Shown piece by piece: positions 46,947 through 55,520 of a stretch of 64,000 bases of DNA. Numbering within the stretch: position 1 is the first letter of the stretch; every line of letters begins with the position of its first letter. The stretch is from contig NZ_JWJH01000009.1 in assembly GCF_000949865.1 (NCBI RefSeq), forward strand, positions 62,001-126,000, read 5' to 3'. The position numbers and the translations under genes were made by a program. The notes under the pieces were generated by a model. That model did no database searches. It was not told the DNA's origin and worked only from the letters and a program-made list of their open reading frames with translations. Origin of the DNA: Rhizobium nepotum 39/7 (lineage in GTDB: Bacteria > Pseudomonadota > Alphaproteobacteria > Rhizobiales > Rhizobiaceae).

Positions 46947-48452
46947 TCAACGCCTCTGGAATTCGGGGGAAAGGAATGCGATCGTCAGTCCCTGCGGTTT
47001 GCTCTCCGCCCGCTGCACGGCCTTTTTCGTCTCGTCGGACAAAAGCGGCCCCAGCCGGTCTGCGACGAAGTCGCGCGGGTCAATTGAACCGGCAACCTGA
47101 TGGGCGAACAGGCTGGCGGCATCGATGCGCGTCGCCAGTCCTTCGGAAGAACCCCAACTGTCGGTGACATCGGCAAAGCCGTTCGGGCCGGAAGGGTTCC
47201 ACAGCGGCTGGCCCAATGCGTTGAGCACGGAGACGACCTGTTCGGGTTTCGGCTCGATGCCGCTCGCCCTGATGACGGCCGTCACAAAATCGAGCGGCGG
47301 CCTGAGCTTGGTCAGGGCCGGGTTCCACGACTGTTCGGCCTCGATCAGCGCCATATAGGTGGCGGAAAGATCGCCATGGCTCTTGGTGTAGGCGGCGGCA
47401 AGTTTCGCCACCAGTTCCGGCGGCGGATGGTCGCTGACGAAATGACGCACCAGCTTATAGGCGAGATGGCGGGCCGTGGCCGGATGATGCGCGAGATCGC
47501 GCAGCGCCCGACGCCCCTGCTCCACCCCGGCTTCGCCGTAGGTGATGCCCATCACCGCATGGTCACCAGGTTCATGGTTGCTGGCGTTGAAGGAAAAGCG
47601 GCCAAGCGGGCCGGAACGCTTCTCGTCGCGATAAACGCTCCAGCCGGTGATGATGCGGGCAAGTGCTGTCACATCGGTCTGATTATAGCCGCCGTCCACC
47701 CCGAGCGTATGCAGTTCCATGATTTCGCGCGCGAGGTTTTCGTTGAGCCCGCGCTTGCCGTTTCTGTTGGCCTGCGAATTCGGTCCGACCGATTGCTGGT
47801 TGTCGAGAAAATACAGCATGGCGGGGTGGGTCTCGACCGCAAGCAGCATATCCTCGAAATTGCCGAAGACATGCGGACGGATCGCCTCACGCTCGAAAGC
47901 TCCGGCGAGAATGTGCACATCGCCGCCCTTGCCGGTCGCGACCGCGAAGTGATTGGCCCAGAACATCGCCAGCCGTTCGCCAAAGCCGATCAACGGCTGG
48001 TGTATCGTGCCGTTGAAGCGGGCGTCCGCCTCCGCAAGCAATATCTGCTGGGGAAAATAGGGGCGCTTTAAAACCGCCGCTTCCGGTTTCTTTTCCGGCT
48101 GGCCGCCGGTGGGCGGCGTCATGCCCGCCTTGTCCATTGCATTTGCGGCCGCCCCCATTTCCGGCGACGGGCGATCCATTGCTCCTGCTCCGCCGGTGCC
48201 TGCAGAAACAGCAAGGACAGCCGGTTTTTCACGCTCGGCCTTGATCTCCTTGTTATACGCCAGCAGCGATACCAGAAGATCAGCGCTGGAATGCAGCTGC
48301 GCGCCGACAGGAATTGGTGTGGCGCGTTCGGTAATTTCCAGCCGCAACAGATCGCGCGGATCGTCTCTGATCGCCTGGATATCGCCTTCGCGCGCGCCGA
48401 GGCCGAAACGCCACAGACAGAGGGCTGCATCCAGTTCCTTGGAATTTGACAT
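46947..48452 (-). CDS. DUF1800 protein
   Basis: A 501-residue DUF1800 protein. Typical blocks are LWRFGLGAREGD at the N-terminus, RLAMFWANHFAV, FEREAIRPHVFGNFEDMLLAVETHPAMLYFLDN in sequence, and NENLAREIMELHTLGVDGGYNQTDV. A low-complexity Ala/Gly/Pro stretch lies near residues 90-125. No signal peptide is evident, in contrast to its DUF1501 partner. The start at 48452 fits the conserved N-terminus and GGAG upstream; an ATG at 48485 is possible. It lies 76 bases after the small heavy-metal-sensor-like gene. Confidence 0.88.
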   Translation of the reverse strand: MSNSKELDAALCLWRFGLGAREGDIQAIRDDPRDLLRLEITERATPIPVGAQLHSSADLLVSLLAYNKEIKAEREKPAVLAVSAGTGGAGAMDRPSPEMGAAANAMDKAGMTPPTGGQPEKKPEAAVLKRPYFPQQILLAEADARFNGTIHQPLIGFGERLAMFWANHFAVATGKGGDVHILAGAFEREAIRPHVFGNFEDMLLAVETHPAMLYFLDNQQSVGPNSQANRNGKRGLNENLAREIMELHTLGVDGGYNQTDVTALARIITGWSVYRDEKRSGPLGRFSFNASNHEPGDHAVMGITYGEAGVEQGRRALRDLAHHPATARHLAYKLVRHFVSDHPPPELVAKLAAAYTKSHGDLSATYMALIEAEQSWNPALTKLRPPLDFVTAVIRASGIEPKPEQVVSVLNALGQPLWNPSGPNGFADVTDSWGSSEGLATRIDAASLFAHQVAGSIDPRDFVADRLGPLLSDETKKAVQRAESKPQGLTIAFLSPEFQRR

Positions 48453-48528
48453 GGCCGATACGAACTCCGTTTCGTTATCGACCATTCAACGGGAGCTAGG
48501 GCCAAAATCCGTCGTTGTTGAAATGTGA

Positions 48529-48978
48529 TTATTTCGTGGCAGGCTTTGGCGCCTCACGGGCGAGCAACCCTTCCGCCAGCCGCCGCCGCGCCTCGAGCGA
48601 CAAGGTGCGGGCAAACTCCGCCGCCTGAAGCTCGGTTGCGGCACGCACCTCATATTCAGCCTTGCGGGCGCGTTCGAGCGCTGCGGAAAGCGCTTCCGGA
48701 TCAAGCGTTTCCGCGCCCATCAGAGACGCCGCCTCGATGCGCGCCTGACGCGCCTCGGCGGAGGTTTCCCGCATGGTCCTGCGCGCGTCGCTCAGGCTGC
48801 GCCGAAAGGCTTCCCTTTCGGCCTTTGGCAATTGTTCGCCCGCAAGCGGCATGCGGGCAGCGACGGCGGCGGGGTCATTCTTCAGATAAACGAAACCCGC
48901 ACCAGCAAGTGCGCAGACAAGAAACGTGTTCACGACGAGTAGGACAACGACTATCCAGCGGAAATTCTGATCGCTCAT
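48529..48978 (-). CDS. Membrane-anchored periplasmic 'heavy-metal-resistance' domain protein
   Basis: A 149-residue protein with one N-terminal helix (about residues 9-31) and a periplasmic, highly charged helical domain. This is the pattern of the CnrX/ZraP-like 'heavy-metal resistance' family, with AEREAFRRSLSDARRTMRE and RKAEYEVRAATELQAAEF heptad-like text. His and Met metal ligands are scarce, so metal binding is doubtful. It overlaps the anti-sigma gene by four bases and could sense an envelope signal for it (inference). Confidence 0.8.
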   Translation of the reverse strand: MSDQNFRWIVVVLLVVNTFLVCALAGAGFVYLKNDPAAVAARMPLAGEQLPKAEREAFRRSLSDARRTMRETSAEARQARIEAASLMGAETLDPEALSAALERARKAEYEVRAATELQAAEFARTLSLEARRRLAEGLLAREAPKPATK

Positions 48979-49412
48979 TTCGTCTCCTCGGCCATTTCAC
49001 TATCGTTTTGCAGGTTTCCGAAGGCCGTCAAAGTATCGCCCAGTGTCAGGGCCGGCGGCGGCATGAGGTTGATGACGGCAACCGCTCCCGTCAGCGCGCC
49101 GGCAAGGCTGATGCCTATCATGCCGGCACCCAGCCCGTATCGGACGATCCACCTGCGTCTGGCCGTCTGGGTTCTTGCCTGTGCCACGATCTTTGCGTTG
49201 AGGATGGCCGATGGGTCCCGAAGACGATACGTCGACAGCACGGAATCGAGACCGGCCGCCTGCGCGATCAGGCGTCTGCCGTCTTCCGTCTCCGCGTAAA
49301 CCATGGCCTCTACCCGCCGATCCTGCGGCCAGCGCTCGGGATCGGCACCATAGGCCGACACAAGTTCGGAAAAAATCTGGCTATCCATGAGCGTTTTCTT
49401 CGCCCCGTTCAT
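48975..49412 (-). CDS. Putative membrane anti-sigma factor
   Basis: A 145-residue protein with a cytoplasmic N-terminal part and one transmembrane helix (about residues 92-115). It directly follows the ECF sigma gene (four-base overlap). Position, size and topology are those of a cognate anti-sigma factor. The zinc-binding HxxxCxxC motif of the ZAS class is absent. Assignment rests on context more than sequence. Confidence 0.75.
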   Translation of the reverse strand: MNGAKKTLMDSQIFSELVSAYGADPERWPQDRRVEAMVYAETEDGRRLIAQAAGLDSVLSTYRLRDPSAILNAKIVAQARTQTARRRWIVRYGLGAGMIGISLAGALTGAVAVINLMPPPALTLGDTLTAFGNLQNDSEMAEETK

Positions 49413-49954
49413 CTGTCGCCCTCGTTCAAAATCGCATGGAGTGCCCGGCGCCCCCGCGCCAGAAGGCTCTCCAGCGCATCCACACTGACATGCATGACGT
49501 CAGCCGCCTCGCGGTTCGACATCTCCTGATAATAAACCAGAACGATCGCCTCCCGTTGCCGGGCCGGTATGGCCTGCAGGGCGCGCGCCACGGCACCGCT
49601 CTCGTCGCCATCATATGGCAGGTCGGCATCGGGCAGCGCGCTGTCGTCTATCTGTTGGGGCGGCTCCGCTACCGATATTTCCCGGCGTTTTCGCAGCCGG
49701 TCGTAACAGAGGTTGAGCGCCACCCGGTGGATCCAGGTATCGAACCGCGCTCGTCCCTGCCGCCAGGTGCCGGCGTGTTTCCATATCCGCAGGAACGTCT
49801 CCTGCGCGATGTCTTCCGCCTCTGCCGGATCACCCAGCATACGCGTGGCAAGCGCCATGATCCTTGGCAGTTTGGCCGTCACCAGAGCCTGCATCGCGCG
49901 GACATCTCCCGCAGCGACATCCTCCACCAAATCTGCATCCGGATCGCTTACCAT
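49409..49954 (-). CDS. ECF-family RNA polymerase sigma factor
   Basis: A 181-residue extracytoplasmic-function sigma factor. Region 2 (AEDIAQETFLRIWKHAGTWR, FDTWIHRVALNLCYDRLRKR) and region 4 (LQAIPARQREAIVLVYYQEMSNREAADVMHVSVDALESLLARGR in sequence) are complete. It heads an operon with a putative anti-sigma factor, a periplasmic helical protein, DUF1800 and DUF1501. A GGAAC-type promoter (50011-50037) upstream suggests that it controls its own transcription. Confidence 0.95.
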   Translation of the reverse strand: MVSDPDADLVEDVAAGDVRAMQALVTAKLPRIMALATRMLGDPAEAEDIAQETFLRIWKHAGTWRQGRARFDTWIHRVALNLCYDRLRKRREISVAEPPQQIDDSALPDADLPYDGDESGAVARALQAIPARQREAIVLVYYQEMSNREAADVMHVSVDALESLLARGRRALHAILNEGDR

Positions 49955-50010
49955 GTATCAGGCTTTGTCTCCGTACCGTCCTGCCGGACAGGGGAAAATT
50001 CCATGCGGAT

Positions 50011-50037
50011 TGACAGCGGCTTCAGTGACGGCGTTCC
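50011..50037 (-). promoter_or_regulatory. Candidate ECF-sigma promoter of the ECF operon
   Basis: On the minus strand GGAAC (50033-50037) is followed, 17 bases later, by TGTCA (50011-50015), about 60 bases before the sigma gene. GGAAC is the usual -35 core of ECF promoters. The match is short and could be chance. Confidence 0.35.
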
Positions 50038-50159
50038 GCACCTTGCCACTTTAACGCAGACCCGCGCAAAATCCGTCGCTGATTTCTGGGATATATTCGC
50101 GTGCATTTTACGGCAGGCCGCGTCACCACCCGAAACACACACATATTGGAACGGCTGTT

Positions 50160-50918
50160 TCAACCGTCCGCAGACACCCCGGCAAGCCTCTCCGGCCCGA
50201 ACGCTTCGAGCAATCCGCGATAGGGTTTGGCAACCGGTGTGGCATAGGCGCCGCGTTTGGCGGTGGAAAGCCCCATGGATACCAGCGATTCCGCCTGTTT
50301 CACGGCCGCGGCAACACCATCGATAACAGGCACGCCGAATTCGCGGCGCAGTTCGGCAGTAAGGTCCGCCATGCCGGCACAACCGAGCACGATCGCTTCG
50401 GCGCGATCTTGTTTCAGCGCCAGCGAAATCTCTTCGCGCAACCGCTCGCGGGCATTCGAGCCCGGCTCTTCCAGCGACAGGACGGGAATATCGGCGGCAC
50501 GGACGTTGCAACGGGCAGACATGCCATAACGATGGACAAGGTGCTCGAGCGGCAGCCGCGAACGTTCCATCGTCGTTACGATGGTGAACCTCTGTGCAAT
50601 GAAGGCGGTGGCGGAAACCGCCGCCTCACAGATGCCGATCACCGGTATATCGGCGAGCGCGCGGGCCGCATCGAGCCCGGTATCGTCGAAACAGGCAATG
50701 ACAGCCGCCCTGGCACCGAGCGCCGGCGCCCTGGCAAGCTCGAGCAGCAGGCCGGGCACGGCGAAAACCTCATCGTAATATCCTTCGATGGAGACAGGCC
50801 CCATGGAAGAGGTAACGGCGAGGATTTCCGTATTGCAGCTGGCTGCCCGCGTCGCCGCGTCGGCGATCGTCGCCGTCATGGATTGCGTCGTGTTCGGATT
50901 GATGACGAGAATGCGCAT
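50160..50918 (-). CDS. Hydantoin/aspartate-glutamate racemase family protein
   Basis: A 252-residue Asp/Glu/hydantoin racemase. The two catalytic Cys are C76 (ACFDDTG) and C180 (LGCAGMAD), at almost the positions known for rhizobial hydantoin racemases. It starts MRILVINPNTTQSMT, a family hallmark. It would invert the alpha carbon of a 5-substituted hydantoin or an acidic amino acid by a two-base mechanism. It is the last gene of a polyamine-type ABC operon, so the imported ligand is probably its substrate or precursor. No hydantoinase lies beside it. Confidence 0.9.
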   Translation of the reverse strand: MRILVINPNTTQSMTATIADAATRAASCNTEILAVTSSMGPVSIEGYYDEVFAVPGLLLELARAPALGARAAVIACFDDTGLDAARALADIPVIGICEAAVSATAFIAQRFTIVTTMERSRLPLEHLVHRYGMSARCNVRAADIPVLSLEEPGSNARERLREEISLALKQDRAEAIVLGCAGMADLTAELRREFGVPVIDGVAAAVKQAESLVSMGLSTAKRGAYATPVAKPYRGLLEAFGPERLAGVSADG

Positions 50919-50930
50919 TTTTACATTTCT

Positions 50931-51749
50931 TTATCCGCGCGAATGGCGGCGGTTCAGGGTAACGATCAGGCCGAGCGTGGCCGCAATCACCAGGAAGGAG
51001 AACAGGGTCGTGACGGCCCCAAGCGCATAAAGCACCGGCGTCGTGACGTTGGTAGTCATGCCGTAGATTTCCAGCGGCAGGGTGTTGTAGGTGCCTGACG
51101 TCATCAGCGTGCGGGCGAATTCGTCATAGGAAAGCGTGAAACCGAACAGGCCGACGCCTATCAGGCTCGGCGCAATCATCGGCAGCACCACGTGGGCGAA
51201 GGTCTGCCAGGCGGATGCACCGAGATCGCGGGCCGCCTCCTCATAGGATGGCGAAAAGCGGTTGAAAACGGCCAACATGATGAGAACGCCGAAGGGCAGC
51301 GTCCAGGTCAGGTGCGCGCCGAAGGCTGATGTATACCATGAAGGTTCCAGCCCAAGCTGTTGGAAAAGAACACCAATACCAAGCGAAATGATGATCGACG
51401 GCACCACGAGGCTGGCGACGGCGAGATAAAACAGCGGCGTCGCGCCGATGAATTTGCGCCGGAAAGCAAGACCCGCCAGAAGCGAGACGAGCACAGTGAC
51501 GACCATGACCATCACACCGAGGCCGAAGGAGCGGCGGAACGAGCCGCCGAAATCACCGACCGCCTGTTGCTCGAAAAGATTGCCGAACCAGTGCAGCGAA
51601 ACGCCGTTCAACGGAAAGGTCAGTCCGCCATTCGGCCCCTGAAAAGCGAGGATGAGGATCGCCGACAGCGGACCGTAGAGGAACAGCACGAAGAGAAGAA
51701 AAAAGAAGGCGAGGACGTAGAATTCGCGGCCGCGTTTTTCCGAATGCAT
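50931..51749 (-). CDS. ABC transporter permease, PotC family
   Basis: A 272-residue permease with six hydrophobic helices. The EAA loop reads EEAARDLGASAWQTFAHVVLP, of the polyamine/iron (PotC) type. It follows its partner permease after three bases and precedes the racemase gene after 12. Confidence 0.93.
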   Translation of the reverse strand: MHSEKRGREFYVLAFFFLLFVLFLYGPLSAILILAFQGPNGGLTFPLNGVSLHWFGNLFEQQAVGDFGGSFRRSFGLGVMVMVVTVLVSLLAGLAFRRKFIGATPLFYLAVASLVVPSIIISLGIGVLFQQLGLEPSWYTSAFGAHLTWTLPFGVLIMLAVFNRFSPSYEEAARDLGASAWQTFAHVVLPMIAPSLIGVGLFGFTLSYDEFARTLMTSGTYNTLPLEIYGMTTNVTTPVLYALGAVTTLFSFLVIAATLGLIVTLNRRHSRG

Positions 51750-51752
51750 GGG

Positions 51753-52664
51753 TCACAGCTCCTTGCGGATATCGACGATGCGCAGGATGCCCGCGACCAT
51801 CAGAAGAACGAGGATGAGCAGGATGACGGCATTTGCCGCAGCCGCCGGATATTGCAGCAGCGACATCTGGTTCTTCATCATCAGCGCCACCGACGCGCTC
51901 TGCCCGCCGGACATGACTTGAACCGTGGAGAAATCAGCCATGACCAGCGTCACGACGAAGATGCTGCCGATCGCCATGCCGGGTTTGGCAAGCGGAATGA
52001 TGACGTTACAGAGGGTCTGCCAGCCGCTCGCACCGGCATCACGTGCCGCTTCGATCAGCGATTTGTCGATGCGCATCAGCGTGTTGAAGATCGGTGTGAC
52101 CATGAACAGCGTATAAAGATGCACCATGGCCAGCACCACGGCGAAATCCGAATAAAGCAGCCATTCGATCGGCGCAGGTACGATGCCGGCGCTGACCAGC
52201 GCACTGTTGACCAGCCCGTTGCGCCCGAGAACGGGAATCCAGGAAATCATGCGGATGATGTTGGACGTCAGAAACGGCACAGTGCAGATGAGGAACAGAA
52301 CCATCTGCATGGTGGTGGTGCGGATATGGAAAGCGAGGAAATAGGCGACCCAGAAACCGCAGAATAGCGTGATCGCCCAGACGATGGCGGCAAATTTCAG
52401 CGTGTTGATATAGGTCTGCCATGTGACCCAGGAACCGAGCGTTTCGGCATAGTTGAAGGTCACGAAGCCCGGATACATCTGGGCGAAATCATAATCCCAG
52501 AAACTGACGACGGCGATCATGACGATCGGCAAAGCCAGAAAAAAGCCGAGGATCAGGAAAAGCGGTGTGGCCTGAACATAGGACACAAGCTTTTGCGGCA
52601 GGGCGAAGCTGCGGGACGGCTTGTCCTTTTTTTCGCTCACGCCGATGAATCTGACTGTCACCAT
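51753..52664 (-). CDS. ABC transporter permease, PotB family
   Basis: A 303-residue permease. The first helix follows SYVQATPLFLILGFFLALPIVMI, and the EAA loop is EAARDAGASGWQTLCNVIIPLAKPG in sequence. The ATG at 52664 is preferred: a longer frame to 52817 would translate the palindromic repeat at 52751-52830 (it would read DPRVKPEDD, a well-known artefact of this repeat). Binding-protein and permease genes are separated by about 240 bases containing that repeat and a stem-loop. Confidence 0.92.
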   Translation of the reverse strand: MVTVRFIGVSEKKDKPSRSFALPQKLVSYVQATPLFLILGFFLALPIVMIAVVSFWDYDFAQMYPGFVTFNYAETLGSWVTWQTYINTLKFAAIVWAITLFCGFWVAYFLAFHIRTTTMQMVLFLICTVPFLTSNIIRMISWIPVLGRNGLVNSALVSAGIVPAPIEWLLYSDFAVVLAMVHLYTLFMVTPIFNTLMRIDKSLIEAARDAGASGWQTLCNVIIPLAKPGMAIGSIFVVTLVMADFSTVQVMSGGQSASVALMMKNQMSLLQYPAAAANAVILLILVLLMVAGILRIVDIRKEL

Positions 52665-52750
52665 ATCGGGGGCCTTTCCCTGAATTTGCGGATGCACCGG
52701 CGGCAAGGTCGCCGGCGAGCATGTTGAAAAGTCCTCCACACTCTCGACGT

Positions 52751-52830
52751 CATCCTCGGGCTTGACCCGAGGATCCAACCACCTCTGATGTGGTGGATCG
52801 TTAGATCCTTGGGTCAAGCCCGAGGATGGC
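52751..52830. repeat. Rhizobial intergenic palindromic repeat element
   Basis: Outer arms CATCCTCGGGCTTGACCC (from 52751) and its near-complement ending GCCCGAGGATG (to about 52829), with an inner CCACC/GGTGG hairpin (52779-52797). The CTCGGGCTTGACCCGAGGATC motif is a very common dispersed repeat in Rhizobiales genomes. It lies between the binding-protein and PotB genes. Confidence 0.75.
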
Positions 52831-52860
52831 GGTTGAGAAGTTGGGACGCCCTGCCGTTCT

Positions 52861-52891
52861 CAAGACTGGCGGTTATCAGCCGCCAGTCTTG
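52861..52891. promoter_or_regulatory. Stem-loop after the PotD-type binding-protein gene
   Basis: Perfect 12-base arms CAAGACTGGCGG (52861-52872) and CCGCCAGTCTTG (52880-52891) around seven bases. It lies 13 bases beyond the binding-protein stop, and no T-run follows on the minus strand. It is the third equivalent hairpin in the window. Confidence 0.6.
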
Positions 52892-52904
52892 TCTTTTGCA
52901 TATA

Positions 52905-54194
52905 TCAAGCCGCGATGAACTCGTTCCAGCGACGAACCATGTAACGGTCCTCGTCCATGACAGAGTTCCAGCAGGCGACTTTGCCCATGCGTTCCTGGAA
53001 GGAACCGCCGTCGCGCACCGCACCGGCCTTCTCCATGACCTTGCCATCAGGCGCGATGATGTCGCCCTGCGCGGGCTTGCCTTCGACCCAGTAACCCCAC
53101 TCGTCGGCGGACATGTGTTCCTTCGCCGTATCCATGGCGGCGGAGTAGTAGCCCTGACGGTTGAGATAGGCGCCGACCCAGCCGGAGGTGTACCAGTTGA
53201 TATATTCATAGGCCGCATCGAGCTTGGCGCCGGAGAGGTGCTTGGCAAGACCGAGACCACCGCCCCACGAGCGATAACCTTCCTTCAACGGCTGGTATTT
53301 GCAGGCAACGCCCTTGGAACGGACGGCAGCAACGGCCGGCGACCACATGGACTGGATGACGACTTCACCCGACGCCATGAGGTTGACGCTTTCATCGAAG
53401 CTCTTCCAGAAGGCACGGAACTGGCCGTCTTTCTTCGCCTTGATGAGGAAATCGATCGTCTTGTCGATCTCTTCCTTGGTCATGTTGCCCTTGTCGACAT
53501 ATTTGATGTTGCCCGTGGCTTCCATGATCATCGCCGCATCCATGATACCGATGGAGGGGATATTGATGATGGAGGCCTTGCCCTTGAACTTGGGATCCAT
53601 GATATCGGCCCAGCTGGTGATATCGCGACCGACGAGATCGGGGCGGATGCCGAGCGTATCGGCATTGTAGATCGTCGGAACCATGGTGAAATAATCGGTC
53701 TCACCCTTGGCGAAAGTCTTGTCGCCGGGCTTTTCGACGAAACCGACCGTGTGCGGGGCTGTGCCCTGCGCCACGACGCTGTCCGGCGTCAGCTTGCCGT
53801 TTTTGAACAGCGGCACGATCTTGTCGTAATATTTCAGCTTCTTGATTTCCATCGGCTGGATGACGCCTGCCGGATAAACCTTCTTGAGGATCCAGTATTC
53901 GATATCGGCGATGTCGTAGGAGTTCGGCTGGGTGACGGCGCGCTGGGCGGCCGCATCCGAATCCGTCGCCGTCATCTCGAGCGTGATGCCAAGGTCGGCC
54001 TTGCACTTTTCGGCAATGGCGTTGAGGTTCGATACACCGGTGCCGAACTGGCGGATGGTGATCGGATTCTGCGCCCAGATGGTCGGGAAACCGGTGATGA
54101 GGCCGGAGCCGATCGCCGCACCGGTTGCGGCGGCACCCGCCTTCAGAAGGCCGCGGCGGGAAAGGCCAGTCTTGATCTTGGAGGTATCGGTCAT
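52905..54194 (-). CDS. ABC transporter substrate-binding protein, spermidine/putrescine (PotD) type
   Basis: A 429-residue periplasmic binding protein with a twin-arginine-like signal (LSRRGLLKAGAAATGAAIG). The family 1/polyamine blocks include NSYDIADIEYWILKKV, YNADTLGIRPD and WGGGLGLAKHLSGAKLDAAYEYINW in sequence. The ligand cannot be read directly. With a hydantoin-type racemase in the same operon, a hydantoin, N-carbamoyl or D-amino acid compound is as likely as a polyamine (inference). It follows the ATPase gene by 30 bases. Confidence 0.92.
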   Translation of the reverse strand: MTDTSKIKTGLSRRGLLKAGAAATGAAIGSGLITGFPTIWAQNPITIRQFGTGVSNLNAIAEKCKADLGITLEMTATDSDAAAQRAVTQPNSYDIADIEYWILKKVYPAGVIQPMEIKKLKYYDKIVPLFKNGKLTPDSVVAQGTAPHTVGFVEKPGDKTFAKGETDYFTMVPTIYNADTLGIRPDLVGRDITSWADIMDPKFKGKASIINIPSIGIMDAAMIMEATGNIKYVDKGNMTKEEIDKTIDFLIKAKKDGQFRAFWKSFDESVNLMASGEVVIQSMWSPAVAAVRSKGVACKYQPLKEGYRSWGGGLGLAKHLSGAKLDAAYEYINWYTSGWVGAYLNRQGYYSAAMDTAKEHMSADEWGYWVEGKPAQGDIIAPDGKVMEKAGAVRDGGSFQERMGKVACWNSVMDEDRYMVRRWNEFIAA

Positions 54195-54224
54195 TTCAAA
54201 GTTCTCCTCTGGTTATTATTGGGG

Positions 54225-55310
54225 TCACTTGTCTACCCGGCCGAGCACGATGGCATCGGCCGCATTCCATGAAAGCGGTATGGCGTCGCCGGTCTTTACC
54301 GGCTTTTCGAAGAAGGCGACGTCACTGAGGATGGCGTTGAAATCCTCAATGCCCGCGCCGGTCACGGCGATCTTCACGCTTGCACCGCGATATTCGACAT
54401 TCGAGACGATGCCGGTAAAACCGAAACCGGGTTGATCCGCCTCACCGACGCGCACGCGGTCGGTACGAACGGCGATATCGACCGCGCCGTCATCCGGGAC
54501 AATGCCGCTTGCGGTGAAGGCGCCGCCGCCTGCAACCTCCAGCGTAACGAGATCGCCGTTCTTTTCCTTGAAGCGTCCGGAAATGACATTGTGGTCGCCC
54601 ATGAAGCGGGCGACGAAAGCGGTGGCCGGGCGCTCAAACAGCTCGCGCGGCGTCGCCGCCTGCTCGATGCGGCCGTCATTCATGACGACGATGACATCGG
54701 CCAGCGCCATGGCCTCTTCCTGGCTATGGGTGACGTGGACGAAGGTAATGCCGAGCGAGGTTTGAAGCTTCTTCAACTCGGCGCGCATGCGAATTTTGAG
54801 GAAAGGGTCGAGTGCCGAAAGCGGCTCGTCCAGCAGAAGCGCCTCAGGATCGGTGATCAATGCGCGCGCCAGCGCCACGCGCTGCTGCTGCCCGCCGGAC
54901 AGTTGCGCCGGGCGTCGGGTCGCATAGGGCTCAAGTTGCATGAGCTGCAGCATCTCCAACGCCTTGGCGCGGCGCGTTTCCTTGTCCACCCCCTTCATCT
55001 TGAGGCTGAAGGCGACGTTGTCGACGAGATCGAGATGCGGAAACAGCGCATAGGACTGGAACATCATCGCCGTGCCGCGTCTGGCGGGCGGCAGATCGGT
55101 CACCACCACATTGCCAAGCCTGATATCACCGCTTGAAATGCTTTCGTGACCGGCAATCATCCGCAGCGTCGAGGTTTTTCCGCAGCCCGACGGACCGAGC
55201 AGGCAGCAATAGCTTCCAGCCGGAATCTTGAGGCTTATCGCGTGCACGGCTGTGGTGTTTCCATAAATCTTGGAAACGGAAGCGATGTCGATTGCTGCGG
55301 CTTTGCTCAT
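54225..55310 (-). CDS. ABC transporter ATPase, PotA type
   Basis: A 361-residue ATPase. Walker A is GPSGCGKTS, the signature LSGGQQQRVALARAL, Walker B LLLDEPLSALD and the switch THSQEEA. The C-terminal ~100 residues form a TOBE regulatory domain. The ATG at 55310 has AGGAGAG correctly placed; a GTG two codons upstream is weaker. It is the first gene of the five-gene importer/racemase operon. Confidence 0.94.
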   Translation of the reverse strand: MSKAAAIDIASVSKIYGNTTAVHAISLKIPAGSYCCLLGPSGCGKTSTLRMIAGHESISSGDIRLGNVVVTDLPPARRGTAMMFQSYALFPHLDLVDNVAFSLKMKGVDKETRRAKALEMLQLMQLEPYATRRPAQLSGGQQQRVALARALITDPEALLLDEPLSALDPFLKIRMRAELKKLQTSLGITFVHVTHSQEEAMALADVIVVMNDGRIEQAATPRELFERPATAFVARFMGDHNVISGRFKEKNGDLVTLEVAGGGAFTASGIVPDDGAVDIAVRTDRVRVGEADQPGFGFTGIVSNVEYRGASVKIAVTGAGIEDFNAILSDVAFFEKPVKTGDAIPLSWNAADAIVLGRVDK

Positions 55311-55520
55311 GAACACTCTCCTGCGACGTCTTTGTTATGCAGGAGGCGTGCCAGTCTGCTTTGTCTTTGATATAAAATGGGAATTTTTATATGGCCGCTG
55401 GTCCGGCCATCGGGCTGCTCAAAATTGCAGCGATTGTTTTCGATTCGATGTAGAAATTGTATGCGATCTTGGCGATGCCGACACACGCACCGGGCAGGTG
55501 ACATTGCGTCGGCACGCTGC

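Noticed and set aside
52664-52817. N-terminal extension of the PotB-type permease
   Set aside because: It would translate a dispersed intergenic repeat (DPRVKPEDD), a known annotation artefact; the ATG at 52664 fits the family.
52788-54272. Long + strand open frame (494 codons) opposite the PotD-type binding protein
   Set aside because: Antisense shadow of a gene with a clear signal peptide and family motifs; it also starts inside the palindromic repeat.
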